Assembly: GCA_036345935.2 (NCBI GenBank)
Contig: JADWOT020000292.1
Span: forward strand, 186,001-250,000
Direction of reading: 5' to 3'
Source: Taenia hydatigena
Taxonomy: Eukaryota > Platyhelminthes > Cestoda > Cyclophyllidea > Taeniidae
Length of the DNA stretch: 64,000 nucleotides
The position numbers and the translations under genes are program-made. Within the stretch, counting starts at the first letter, position 1. Each line of letters opens with the position of its first letter. Positions 47,101-58,048 of the stretch are shown one piece after another. The notes below the pieces were generated by a model. It saw only the letters and a program-made list of their open reading frames with translations. It did not search any database and was not told the origin of the DNA.

Positions 47101-48389
47101 TGAAGTTGACAACGCAAAAGAACCGTCTCACATGCTGATGCATGTGCATCGATTTCCTAACTCTTTTTCTGAATGGTAAGGCTTCACTACTGTTGCTTCC
47201 CCAAATCTTTAACAAGAAACCTGCTGAGAAACTTCCACGGCTTTGCAACTGAGCTGAAGGCAGAGAGCTGATGCATCTCTTGTATTTCCTCACTACATAC
47301 TTTAGTAAGTTGGCGCTGATCTTCAACTCACCATGACAACAGACTATCGGTTGGACCTTCAACTGTGTGAAAGAGATGCTGTCGTAGCAACTAATGCATC
47401 CTATCTTCTCCTACGAATGGCAGCCGACGCGGTGTGCGTCGACGTGGTCCAAGTAGCATTGACCAAGTCGCAAAACAACGACACATCAAGTGTGTGCAGG
47501 CAGGAACCAAGTTTCTTGCCAAAGATGGCTTAAGACTCCGACGCTAAAATAAATGTACTTCTAAATCAAAACTCGGGTCCAATTGGTGAGAATATGCGGC
47601 CTTACCAAGGATTCAGTTCCAAAATTAAAGTAGAGCATCCTGTCTTACGACAATTTAGCTTCGGTGTCAAACATTTAGCAATAAAGCGACTTCTGGTGTA
47701 CCAAATCAACACTGAAAAGAGTCCCTAAAAGTCCTAATGAGTTGTACAGAACATTGAGATTCCAATGCTCCACTCAGACCCATTCCATTGGTGGAACCAC
47801 AAAGCAGAGTTCGGCCTCAACATCAAGTAATATGTAGGCATTTATGTGCAACTAAATCGTCAAGAGCATCACAATAGCTGAGTTTGTACAGAAGGCGATG
47901 CCAAGATTGACTAAACTGGTACAATCTGACTCACGAAGATGTGAGACGGTAATCAACCTCCTGCAAAGTGAGCTACTCCTCCAATCGCCTGTTGGTTCCC
48001 AAATCCACCTCCACCTCCATCTGTCGTGCAATGATGCTGCATGCGGATGGCAATGGGAGCAAGGTGTGTGCCAACAAAGAATCAGTCACCATGTCGTCCT
48101 CAACGATTCCAGAGAATTCCCATTTCACAGGAGGAAAAGGCGATGCAACGTCCAGGACCTTTCCGCTTATAGATCACCATTGCCAAATATTTGGTTTGCT
48201 AACCAACCAATCTACTGCGTATCCCAACAATCCACGCATTCATTTGTTCATTTAAACATCTACTTATTCAGTCATACATGCATCCCCTTCTTGAGTTCTC
48301 CTATTCGTTTAGTCATGGCTGCATTTAGCCAGCTTCTTGGCTGCTTTTCCGGCCAGGCACTGATTCCAACCCCTTGAGATATGTTGTTC
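44146..48389. other. Long stretch without a supported gene
   Basis: Several 60-160 codon frames, some overlapping in three frames (47898-48377). None recognised and no splice-flanked coding pattern I trust. Confidence 0.4.
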
Positions 48390-48487
48390 TTGGCACAGGT
48401 CTTCATCAATGCATAGAGAGCACCTGACAAAGAGTATGCCATCATACCAAGTTTAGGTCAGAAAATGTTTAGTGTGATCCTAGTGCT
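48390..48487 (+). repeat. Short duplication, copy 1
   Basis: About 100 bp from 'ggcacaggtcttca' to 'gtgctcaatcgcgc' recurs nearly unchanged at 51733-51835, same orientation. It contains 'gagtatgccatcatacc' and 'gtcagaaaatgtttagtgtg'. Confidence 0.85.
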
Positions 48488-48780
48488 CAATCGCGCCTTG
48501 TGATGGAGCAGAAGGTGTGCGGTGTACCACACACACATGCACACGTCCGTTTAAGATTAGCAAGAAAATCTTCCACTCCGCACATTCGATAATAAGGTGG
48601 GAGGTTTTAGCACATTAACCTGTATCACTAAAAAAGCGCATTATTAGGAAAGTTGAAGTCGTGTGGTAACAATGTCCAAAGACGTTGAAGTGCCAAACTA
48701 CTATCACTTGGGTGGTATCATTAGAACAGTCGCGAAGAAACTGCGATTATAATTACCGAAAGTGTCGAGGTAAGGCTTAC

Positions 48781-49274
48781 ATCGATGAGGGATGCAATCT
48801 CGGAAAAGGAATCGCCGGATCCACTTGTAAAAGAATGCAGGAATCCACAGAGGAAAGGGGTGAATCTCCAAGGGAACGCATCTTGCTTGACATTCGTTAG
48901 CCACCTTTAGGAGTGGGCCGAAGAGCGGTGGTCCGAATGGATGCAGTAGTAGTTGTTCACGAAGTGGATCATGCGCAGGAGGCGAGCAGTTCACAAAGCG
49001 TTTCCACGCACCACCAATTTAAGTGCAATAGGCATGTCTCCATCAGGTCGTGTGGTCATGGGAAAGCGTCGATGAAGTGAGAGGCATTTTGGATGATTTG
49101 GTGACGCAGCCTCAGATAAGAGGCAGGTTGTGGCATCCGCGAAGGAGACAAATGAATTTCTCTAGACAATAACACACTTTCGACATTCGTCGGTGCGGAA
49201 TTGAGGCGGACATTCCCGAAGAACAGGACGTCGTGGGTCTGGTTCGCCGTCGTCTTGGCATTCAATCCATTAGG
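48781..49274 (-). pseudogene. GT14 core-2-type GlcNAc-transferase N-terminal relic
   Basis: A minus-strand relic begins after an acceptor (CCATTCTCAG at 49275-49277). It reads PASYLRLRHQIIQNASHFID in one frame, then shifts to DGDMPIALKLVVRGNAL, a stop (TGA 48991-48993), TARLLRMIHFVNNYYCIHSD and another TAA at 48907-48909. A third frame continues LKVANECQARCVPLEIHPF. NYYCIH and ARLLR are GT14 hallmarks at the start of the catalytic domain. It lines up with the 41 kb relic over this region, so the two are separate copies. Two frameshifts and two stops make it dead. The donor near 48780 is only suggestive. Confidence 0.8.
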
Positions 49275-51732
49275 CTGAGAATGGAAGGATAAAAGATGTT
49301 TTTGAAGAAAACACCAAATCACAATGTTGGTTCGAGTAAACCGTTGGAAAGAACCATAAGAAACAATAGTTTTCAGCAATTGAATGACAAAACCAATTGT
49401 AATATTTAGCTGCCACTAATTGCGCGAAAGTAAAATGCCACTTCTTAGACGAATTTATCTTCAAACCAACTAAGCAGGTGAAACAATTTCAATGCTTATG
49501 ATGCGATTAGCGTAAGCTGTGCTATTTCGACTCTCAAACGCCTTCAGTTTGGATGGCATCAGATAGTTCAAATGGTTGCCAGTTGTGGTCTCCAACTCAC
49601 CGAGTTATGAGGAGTGGTTGATTGGATCAAGGCGCTTTTGGGGTTTCGGACGGCTGAATTCATTTACTGCTGCTAAATGAAGCCGAACAGCGTCTTCGCC
49701 ATGTGGTAGGTGGTTCGATACATGCGCCACTTGTATGGACATTCGCAGCTAGAAGTGATGCAGAAATTATGCATAATTCATTGTTTACTTTATTTGTAAA
49801 AATCGGTATTTTATGCCTTTTTTGACGTGAGAACAGCTTTATTTTTAAGCTTTAAGGTGTCCTATTCATAGTGCCGTTATTTTTCGGGTGGTGTTGCTAC
49901 GGTCATTATCTAGGTTTAAAATGCATGAAGTGGCATGGCAGATGTGGAACCTTTCAAGTTCTTCGGTGGAGCCCGTTGTGTCGAAACTTTGAAATCTGCA
50001 CTTACAGCACTCTCTGACCTGGCATAGTCAGTGATGCCACACATTTGAAGTCTTGGACCGAATCGTCTCAGTGAGTATGAGCTACCACATTTACTGCCAT
50101 TTCTCAACATTTGACCGGGTTCTGCACAAGTATTACGCCAAATCCCAATAACTTTAGTAAATTTTGTACGAGGTTTACTTGTTTTATGTGCTTTTTAGGA
50201 GTGTGCCATCAGCACCAATTCAGCTCATATCAAGATCCCAATTTTGTTAAGGTCTGGTAAAATGTTTGCTCTACCGTCACCGTCACAGTGACCCGTCTAA
50301 TGCTATTTGACATCAGTCTGCTTGAAGGACAATATTTCTAGACTGTGTGGGTTTAGCAATGCTAGATTCACAGCACTGAAATTTCACAGAGCGCCTCCGC
50401 TAAAAGTGTTCACTAGTTTGAATGACCACTTTATTATGGTAATTATCGTATTAATTCATGTTCCCATCAGTGACACACTTTTGCAGGCATTTGGCAAATA
50501 AACAACCACCTCGAACACTTCGCTCTGACGTCCTTGCTTCCCATTCCACCGTTGGATAGTGCTTCACTTAATGCTACTTTCATTCAATTGTAGTTCAGCA
50601 AAGGGCAAAATGACTTACCTTTGGGGAACCAGGATCAATTGCTAACACGAGCCATTCCAAGGTGGTTGGCTTCATTTATACGCACAAGCCCTGCTCAAGG
50701 CATTGCAACGATTGGTTGTTCAGACATTATTCCTATCCCCATTCGTCGGTTCCGCATTCGCTGCAAGCACAGTGTATGAAATCACGAGATCAATGTGCAC
50801 TATAATGCAAAACGACTTTGTGGTATCAGTCAGAAGGGGAAATGCTCTTCGCAATATGATAATGCCATGGCCTAGCTGGGAACCGGGTGCATCTTATTCA
50901 AAGTAGACACAAGCAGGGTGGTTCCTAGATGCAATCAAGGTTTCTAGTGGTTCGTAAAAATTCATAGGCAATATATGTGGTAGAGTGATTAAACTTTTAC
51001 TAGCTTCTGGATTGTTAGGACTGCAACCTGCGCATAGGCAAATGGGCCGGGCATTTACGATGGTGTCAAGCGAAATAGAGGAAACGGTTCGGTGATGAGA
51101 TTGCGATTGACCTAAATTGAAATGCACCTTAAAAAGCCACAACCGCAACTTTTGTGTAATCTTCATCTCTTCACCTCGATTCTCTCCCCCAATCATTCTG
51201 ACACATTATGGAGGGCGTAGAATTCTTAAAATCCGATCTGTGTGCATAATTAATCGAGGCTTGAGGAAGGATCTCGGGCCGTTGGACATGAGTTCTAATG
51301 CACCCATCAGATCTTTATCACATCCGACCTGATCCAATTGCTTTTGTTAATATATTTTCACGAATCCGTTTGGCTGCATGTTTGAGTGATGCCCTCAGTA
51401 TTTCATTGTTGGCAAATTCAATGGCATTCAAATAATTACTTGCATCATTACAAGGTTAGAGTCATAATGCGTAAATGGATCGCAAACAGTGATGAGACAG
51501 ATAACCTGGCATAATTCTCTTAATAACGGTGCAAATTTGTCAGTTTCTACGAAAAGGAGACAGCATAGCACTTACAGAATGAGTAAATGCGGATTGATAC
51601 CCACTTTCTTTGCTGTTTCCTGGGGGATTCAGCACCTTCTGCTCGCTTCACGCCCATCTTCTCTTCTTTTTGCGTTTCCCACCGTTGGTTTCCACCTGTG
51701 CAGTAACACCACAAAAGCCAATGACAAGTGGC
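49275..51732. other. Non-coding stretch, nothing recognised
   Basis: Open frames up to 100 codons on both strands without recognisable domains. Confidence 0.4.
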
Positions 51733-51835
51733 ACAGGTCTTCACCAATTTACAGAGAGCACCTGACAAAGAGTATGCCATCATACCTAGTTTAGGTCAGA
51801 AAATGTTTAGTGTGATCCTAGTGCTCAATCGCGCA
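51733..51835 (+). repeat. Short duplication, copy 2
   Basis: Second copy of 48390-48487, with a handful of substitutions; the flanks are unrelated. Confidence 0.85.
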
Positions 51836-52954
51836 ATGATTGCCACCTGGACCATTCCAGGATCGTATCGCTCATTGGAACAATCCGTAAATTCGTCAGA
51901 AAAAATCGTTCGTGGCATTTGCGGTGGCAAAAATGCTACCAAAACGGAAGAAATGCAGCGTAATGCAACACTCTGAGTTGGAGTTGAGTAGAGACTTTTG
52001 CCTGTAGGTAAAAGCGAGTAAGCTGTAGATCAAAAGATTTTCCAGCACAGAAAAGTAGTACTTGGTCCGCCTAAACGTAGAAGATGATCTGGCATCACCA
52101 TGCCAGCAAGCATAAATGCATGTGTGCGCACAAGCACATCCACTGACTCTAACGCAACATAAACGATTGTTTTACAAACTTTGAATGCGAACTATGTTAT
52201 TCGATGATGTGCCAAACGACATGCACATGTAAGCTTCAGGTCGCTGACATAAATACATCTACCTATACACAATTGTACATCCACATATGCCCTCCTTCCT
52301 TAATGCTGACTGCATCCACGCGTGCATGCCTACGTGATTTCCTGGTTTTACTGATACCGACGTTACATCTTAACGGGCATGTGTGCATGTCCGCATAAAT
52401 GCATGCATCAATGCACGCGAAATTTTTGTGAATGGGCTAAATTCCCTAAAATTGGCTTTGCAGGGAACACTAGTGTGGATTGCATCTCCTCTGAAAGGAC
52501 AGTTTTGAAAACTAGGAGTTGATCCACCTCTCATCTCCTAGCGTTCTGACTCTGAACTCAACCGATTTTAGCAGTACCTACGCAACCATTGCCTTCTCTT
52601 GTGCTTCTATTGCGGTTCCCACCCTTTATTCAAGGCTCCTTCCTCTGGTTTTCTTCATTCATGTCTATCCATTATTTTGCCTCAAATTGTGCACCCTTCA
52701 TTAGCAAAGTCAATTGCATCCACTTGTGGTGCATTTCCTTGTCCAATATTACAAACATCTCCGAACACATTCACTTGAAACAGTGGGATGGTGTGCATTG
52801 TTTTAATGCTGCAGTCCGTAAAACTCCATGTTACGATGGAAGCAATGGTGTCAACTAGTCCACTTTACTCGTTTGTGTTACTGCTTGATCCTTCAAAAAT
52901 GTCTGATCTCGTAAAAAACCGCAACATTGGTATTTCATCTCCTTTTTAGCCATA
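51836..52954. other. Non-coding stretch, nothing recognised
   Basis: No coding or repeat signal supported. Confidence 0.4.
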
Positions 52955-54240
52955 GTCTGATGTTTATGCGCGAGGTCTTGTGTCCTGTCGAGCTTCCTAC
53001 CAGGGTTCGTAGTCGTCAAACCGGACCACAATGCAGATGGCTTTGTTAGCCGACGGCTGAGCAAGTGAGGGAGCACCATGTTTGTTTTCTCCGTAAACAG
53101 CTGGCTACCCGACTGAGAGTGCTGCACACCAGAATAGGCATGTTTCTACTTGCACGTGGTCATAGTATTTGATGGAACTTGGTTTTGTGCTGTGTCAGTA
53201 AGCGTAAGGTGTGTGCCATCAGCCAACTAGGAGGAGTTGGAGGGAGAGTGCAATGCTAGACAAGTGGCTGCATCATGTCCTCGACCTCGACCACTCGCGG
53301 TGAAAAGCAGAAAGGCCGTCGGTGGAAGCCCATTTCGATTTTCAGACAGTCAATAAAGTGCTTTTCATCATGCTATACTCAATACTTAGCTCTAACAGCT
53401 ACCTCTACAATAGCATGAGAACAAGGCGCTTTCTCCTCAGCCTTTCATCTCCTCCCCCTCGCCCTCCCAACAAGCGTGCTCATCTGCCCACGACATTGCA
53501 TGGCATTGAGGACTTCTGCTAGAAACAAACTGCGAGCATAATAGTTCTCCAACTCACAGAACTTAAATTCAATTACTTAGGGCTGCACCATCACTTGCGC
53601 AATAATCAGCGACGATTTCACGATTCCGAGCACACCCAAACCATCAGTTCTTCTCTCACTACCAAAACACCTATTTTCATCAAGTGCTGAGCTTGTCTAG
53701 ACTCAGATTCACTGATAGTAGTCTGTGAGGAAATGAGGTTGAAGTGAGCTTGACAAATCAGTTCATGAGTTAAGTCAGTCAGGTAATGCGCCCCAATGTA
53801 TTAAGACCTTCGTGAGTGCCAAAACGTTCTGGCACTTCATGCAGCTAAGAGGTTTCAAGTGAGGTGAGACTTGCCTCGATTTATTGGTCAGTAGAGTAAC
53901 TTTTGTGAGAACACGAACTGATTGCGTTAGAGATGACTTGTGTGCCGGTGTAGCCCAACACATCTCCCTCATCCCCCACATCCACCCATCATGCATTGTG
54001 GCAGAATGTTAAAGCACACAACCCCTTTGATGTTGTGGCCTGCATTATGAGTGTGTGCTCACGACGTAATTGGAAAATGCAAACACGCCTCCTCAACCTG
54101 CAGTCACAGCGGCTATTTGGCTTGGCTTGGCTTCGCGGGTCTTGTGTTTGCGCGAATTGTGGGTCCACACTAGGGCGTGACTCTTGGCTCATGTCGGCAG
54201 CTCCTCAGCCCTTCTGAACCGTGGTAGCGCGTCATCATCG
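52955..54240 (+). repeat. Family A repeat, longest copy
   Basis: The most complete member in the window. Modules in order: 52960-53270 (matches reversed 43530-43840; its right part also matches 1160-1275), 53460-53800 (matches 43825-44145), 53789-53950 (matches 8528-8687), and 54030-54240 (matches 954-1125). The minus strand of the 53.8 kb module keeps an open frame also open at 8.5 kb (ending SPHLKPLSCMKCQN and ..LHWGA). No known transposase or reverse transcriptase motif was seen. Confidence 0.85.
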
Positions 54241-56319
54241 CCTGCAGTGCGCCAACCAATCTTCGTGACGGCTATTGACCGACTTCAGTGTCAGCGTGTA
54301 GTTTGCAATCCAATCCATCACCTCCTCGAGGCGACAGACTTGCACACTTTCGTGTGAGGCTTTCTATGCATATGAATGGGCTTAAGATTAATCCGATCCA
54401 CCAATAGTTGATGCTGAAAAGGAGCTTTAATGATTAACTCTGCTCTTACCATTATCAGCGATGATTATGTCGATGCGGCATGTTGTGGATCATGCTAACT
54501 TATTCAAATACACCTTTCGAAATCCCCAGTGTTTGCAAACACATTCAGGTCCAGAGCTCTCACTCTGGAAGTTGGTGCATTTAAGCGTACCTTTACTGCA
54601 TCTCTGCAAACGAGTCTAGATTGTTGTCTGATTGCTGCCTTTCGTAGTTATGCGGCAAATGGTCTGCTTATGCTGCAGAGGTGGATCCAAAGCAGACGTT
54701 CGTGTCACTTCAGGCTCATTGTAGATCTACATGGTGCTGGCAGAGAAGGGTGTGAATTTGCCTTACCTACCAAACGTTGGTTCCATTTGTGCTCTCATCA
54801 TAATCAACCAAACCCAACACGGAGGTCGGTAAAAACAGGTTTTGAGGTGAAACTGAGTGGATGCCAGTACCATGATTGTATAACCTTCTACGATAGTTTG
54901 GACGCATCCTCGTCTCTTTGAGACTACAGGATCAGCGGATTCTTGCTGTCGGCTTCTACTTCATGACTATAGATGAAAAGGAGAACACAAAATCAAGCAC
55001 AATTTGCAGTTTCCATATTCTTCATATGCCTTCAGTCTGGCCATTTATCCACATCTTTCACCTTAGGAGGGTAGGTCTTGACACAGCAGTTGAGCTCATG
55101 GCGCAATCAAAGAAATCGGACCACAAACAATCCTCTACAGGTGTGTACAGACCCTTTGGCAAACATTGGCATCCTGCACACCGCAATCCCACGAGCCACC
55201 GTTCTGCGCACTGCTCCTCGAGTAGGAATGTTAGCGACCCCAGCTCCCTTTCACATGCAGCAGATAAAACAGCCTCGTCCAGTTCTTTCCATGCAATTCG
55301 TTGGTTAGCATGTGCGTATTCGTCCAACGCCGCCTTGTTCCGAGCTCTGGGCGTGGATTCAACAGCCTACAATTCTGTGACGAAGACGTGGATGGTGGGA
55401 GCGGTGGATGCATGCACATGTTGAATGCCGCTGAGATTGAATCGTCATTCTTTACTTCAAAGCACGACTCCTCTCCTTGTCCATATATGCACCTCTGTGG
55501 TTCGTTGTGTCCATCGCTTTATAAGTGCAATTTCCTTCACTGTAAGTAAATGCTTACCTGCCTTGCAACCGAAGTGGTCGGGTGCTGGGTTCTTGTAAAA
55601 GTGACGTTGAGGTGATGGCATGCCTTATATAAGTAAGCCGTTCCAGCGACAATTGCTTTGGTGGGAACTATTCGGTCTTCCATTGGGGGCAGAGGTGTCA
55701 CTTCATTGGCGTACGCGTGTCCTAGGTGGTGGTCATGACCATCATCTTCATGATGATGATGAACATTGCACACTGTGTGATGCTGTCAGATCATGGAAAC
55801 AAAGCGCCCTCTTCCACCTAATTAAATTCAAGCAATTAGGCACCGGCAAATACATGTTGGAATGGTACGACAATGAGGTCTTGGTGACAGTTCTCGCAGT
55901 CAGTGCAAACTGGATGGAGTCAATTAAGCGAATGAGCGTCTATGCATGACTTCGCTCCTGACTGCACCACTACCACTTGCTTTGGTTCGAGCATAGTAGT
56001 CAATCGGTTGTCATGTTGGAGGGGAGCTATTTGGTCCAGTGCGCCGTTCCAAGTATTTCTCGTCTGCGCAACCTAAAATGAAGTTTTAGCATCGTCATGT
56101 CCACGTGTGCATTTCACACGCAAGGTCTTACAGCTTGCCAGTTTGAAGCTGATTCATGGTACTACAGGCCCATCTATTCCCTCACTCGATGAGCCTCCCA
56201 TGGAAATCGGGGCTGGCAAACAAAGTACCACCGGCGCCCTGTCGCCGTGCGGAGAATCTATGCAGGAATTCAATGCTACCTGGTTCAACTTGTTTGCTAC
56301 TACTTGATTCGTTTTAGAA
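54241..56319. other. Stretch without a supported gene
   Basis: Three overlapping open frames around 54.9-55.4 kb (two plus, one minus) and one at 55620-55949 look interesting by length only. No domain recognised and no way to choose between strands. Confidence 0.35.
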
Positions 56320-57109
56320 AACTATGGTGCCGATTGCACCCGCGTTCTGCCCTACCAGTAATTCTGGTTGATTATCGGCATTTGGGTGCTTAAACAGAGA
56401 TCATTGAGCATACATGGAACGACGCAGGTGAGTTTTCAGGGCCGAGTGAAGTGGCATGCACGTCGACTTGGCTTATACCGAAACAATCAGTGGTTCTAAG
56501 CATCGGTTTTGGAAAACCATCTCCAATTTATAGGGATTGCTTAGATAATGGCAAACTGTGTGAATGTAGCAGTGGTGATTACGAGGACTCCTACTACAAC
56601 TTGTCGTTGAAACTCTTCCACACCTTCCAATAGGCGGCTCGATTTTGTCGACCCTACAAACCCATCTTCGTCTTCCTTGACGATGACTTTGCCGTAAATA
56701 CCAACTATTTAGTTAACTTTCTTCGTGGCTTAACGCCGGAGCTGCGAGATAATCTGAACCACGGTTGCGAATTGATTGTTAATCCTGTCCACCGGAGCAC
56801 TGGCGTGTATTTTTACAGTGGGGCTTTTCAAAGCGCGAAATCCCTTGGCCCATGCATAAACCAGAGTACCTGGGCATCTACAGCATGTGGAGCTACCGTC
56901 ATGTGCACGACATGGCTCTGGCAATGCACTTCATCAAGCCCATGATCATTGATGACACGTGGTCGGGGATGGTGCAGTACAGGTTGAATCTCCCATTCAC
57001 GCGGTTGAAAGGCATGTTTTGCCACACTTACACGACACCCAAAGTCAACTGTTCAGATATCTTTTTCGCTCCTCTTGGCGATTTCGAACTATGCCCAGGT
57101 GCTTTCTAA
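56320..57109 (+). pseudogene. GT31 beta-1,3-galactosyltransferase, broken catalytic domain
   Basis: The plus-strand frame reads EIIEHTWNDAG (family: RRTWG), FGKPSPIYRDCL and YEDSYYNLSLK. It then has TAG at 56631-56633 where GT31 enzymes have Trp of the WAA motif, and continues in frame AARFCRPYKPIFVFLDDDF, with the DDD metal-binding motif intact. Near 56810 the frame shifts to FSKREIPWPMHKPEYLGIYS, IIDDTWSGMVQYRLN and LKGMFCHTY, ending at TAA 57107-57109. A TAA at 56391-56393 also interrupts the N-terminal part. The enzyme type adds galactose or GlcNAc in beta-1,3 linkage in the Golgi. Two stops and a frameshift make it a pseudogene, but most motifs are well kept, so loss is fairly recent. 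Confidence 0.9.
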
Positions 57110-57718
57110 AGATAACTTTGCAATATTTTGCACTATTCTTCTAACGAGCCTCTTAAAGCGAAGGTAGTGGATTTCCTTGTTGCCCACACAGCATTGATGC
57201 GAGCATATTAGTGGGACTTCAATAGCTGCAGTAAACTCAGTCTCAATGATTTTCTTCGGCCGATTTGACCTAATGTCTTCAAAGTAAACAGCTCCTTGGA
57301 ACACTCATTCGGTAAAGGTGAGTATCACTATCATGGATTTGTCACTTCGACTATCGCGTGTTTGTCGTGAACTCCAAAGCACTCATTTTAGCCGGTGAGA
57401 ACATTTCCTCGGTGAGCAGAAAACCCTCTAATTTGCCTAAGTTGGCCTAATTTAATTGCTTGAAACACATTGGAGTTCTCTTGTCTGCAAGGTCTACAAT
57501 TTACTTTCTCCCCATTAACGCTGATTTGGGGGCAACCGTTTTGTAGAATAAGTAGTGGACAACGAATTGAGCCAAACACTTGCAGAGACTTGGCATCATT
57601 TTATCACTTTAAAGTTATTCATACTATGTGCGCTACACTTGATGCTAACCTTTTGGTATCAAATAGTTAGTCGCAACAAAATCAGTCATCTGAGTGAACT
57701 TGTTGCCGTTAATAGGCA
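57110..57718. other. Non-coding stretch
   Basis: Nothing supported. Confidence 0.4.
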
Positions 57719-58048
57719 CTAAGATCGAAATTGCGCAATCACTCCGCATTCAGAATGCTTGGTACTTCCATTTATCTGGATTTTCGATTCCTCAATCGTG
57801 GCTGGTGTGGTGTGTGGATTGGATTTTCCGTCGAAGCTCTTGCAGCACAGATGCAGCTCATATTTGCCGACCGAGTTCACCAAAATAGTGTCATTCCATT
57901 CACAATAGGTGGTTTGGGAAGGTGGGTGATTAACCCTATCCTTGGTGGCACTGATTTTAAAGTTGAGAGCGTAGATTAGGTACACACAGAGGAGGAGCAA
58001 TGCCACTCTCCACCTTGTAGAGGAGAAGGAAGGAGCTGAAAGTCGCAT
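57719..58048 (-). CDS. Candidate type II membrane N-terminus, unknown
   Basis: The minus-strand frame begins MRLSAPSFSSTRWR and continues with a hydrophobic run (VALLLLCVYLIYALNF), then a polar luminal-like part with N-glycosylation sequons (NDT, NGS) and paired Cys (LHLCCKSF). The topology fits a first exon of another Golgi enzyme, suggestive beside a GT31 relic, but no family motif is visible. The opposite strand is also open over 80 codons. Tentative. Confidence 0.3.
   Translation of the reverse strand: MRLSAPSFSSTRWRVALLLLCVYLIYALNFKISATKDRVNHPPSQTTYCEWNDTILVNSVGKYELHLCCKSFDGKSNPHTTPATIEESKIQINGSTKHSECGVIAQFRS

Noticed and set aside
47898..48377. 159-codon open frame
   Set aside because: Two frames overlap, biased composition, no domain; not called.
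54529..55549. Several overlapping open frames on both strands, up to 168 codons
   Set aside because: Three frames are open over the same bases, none shows a domain, and strand cannot be chosen.
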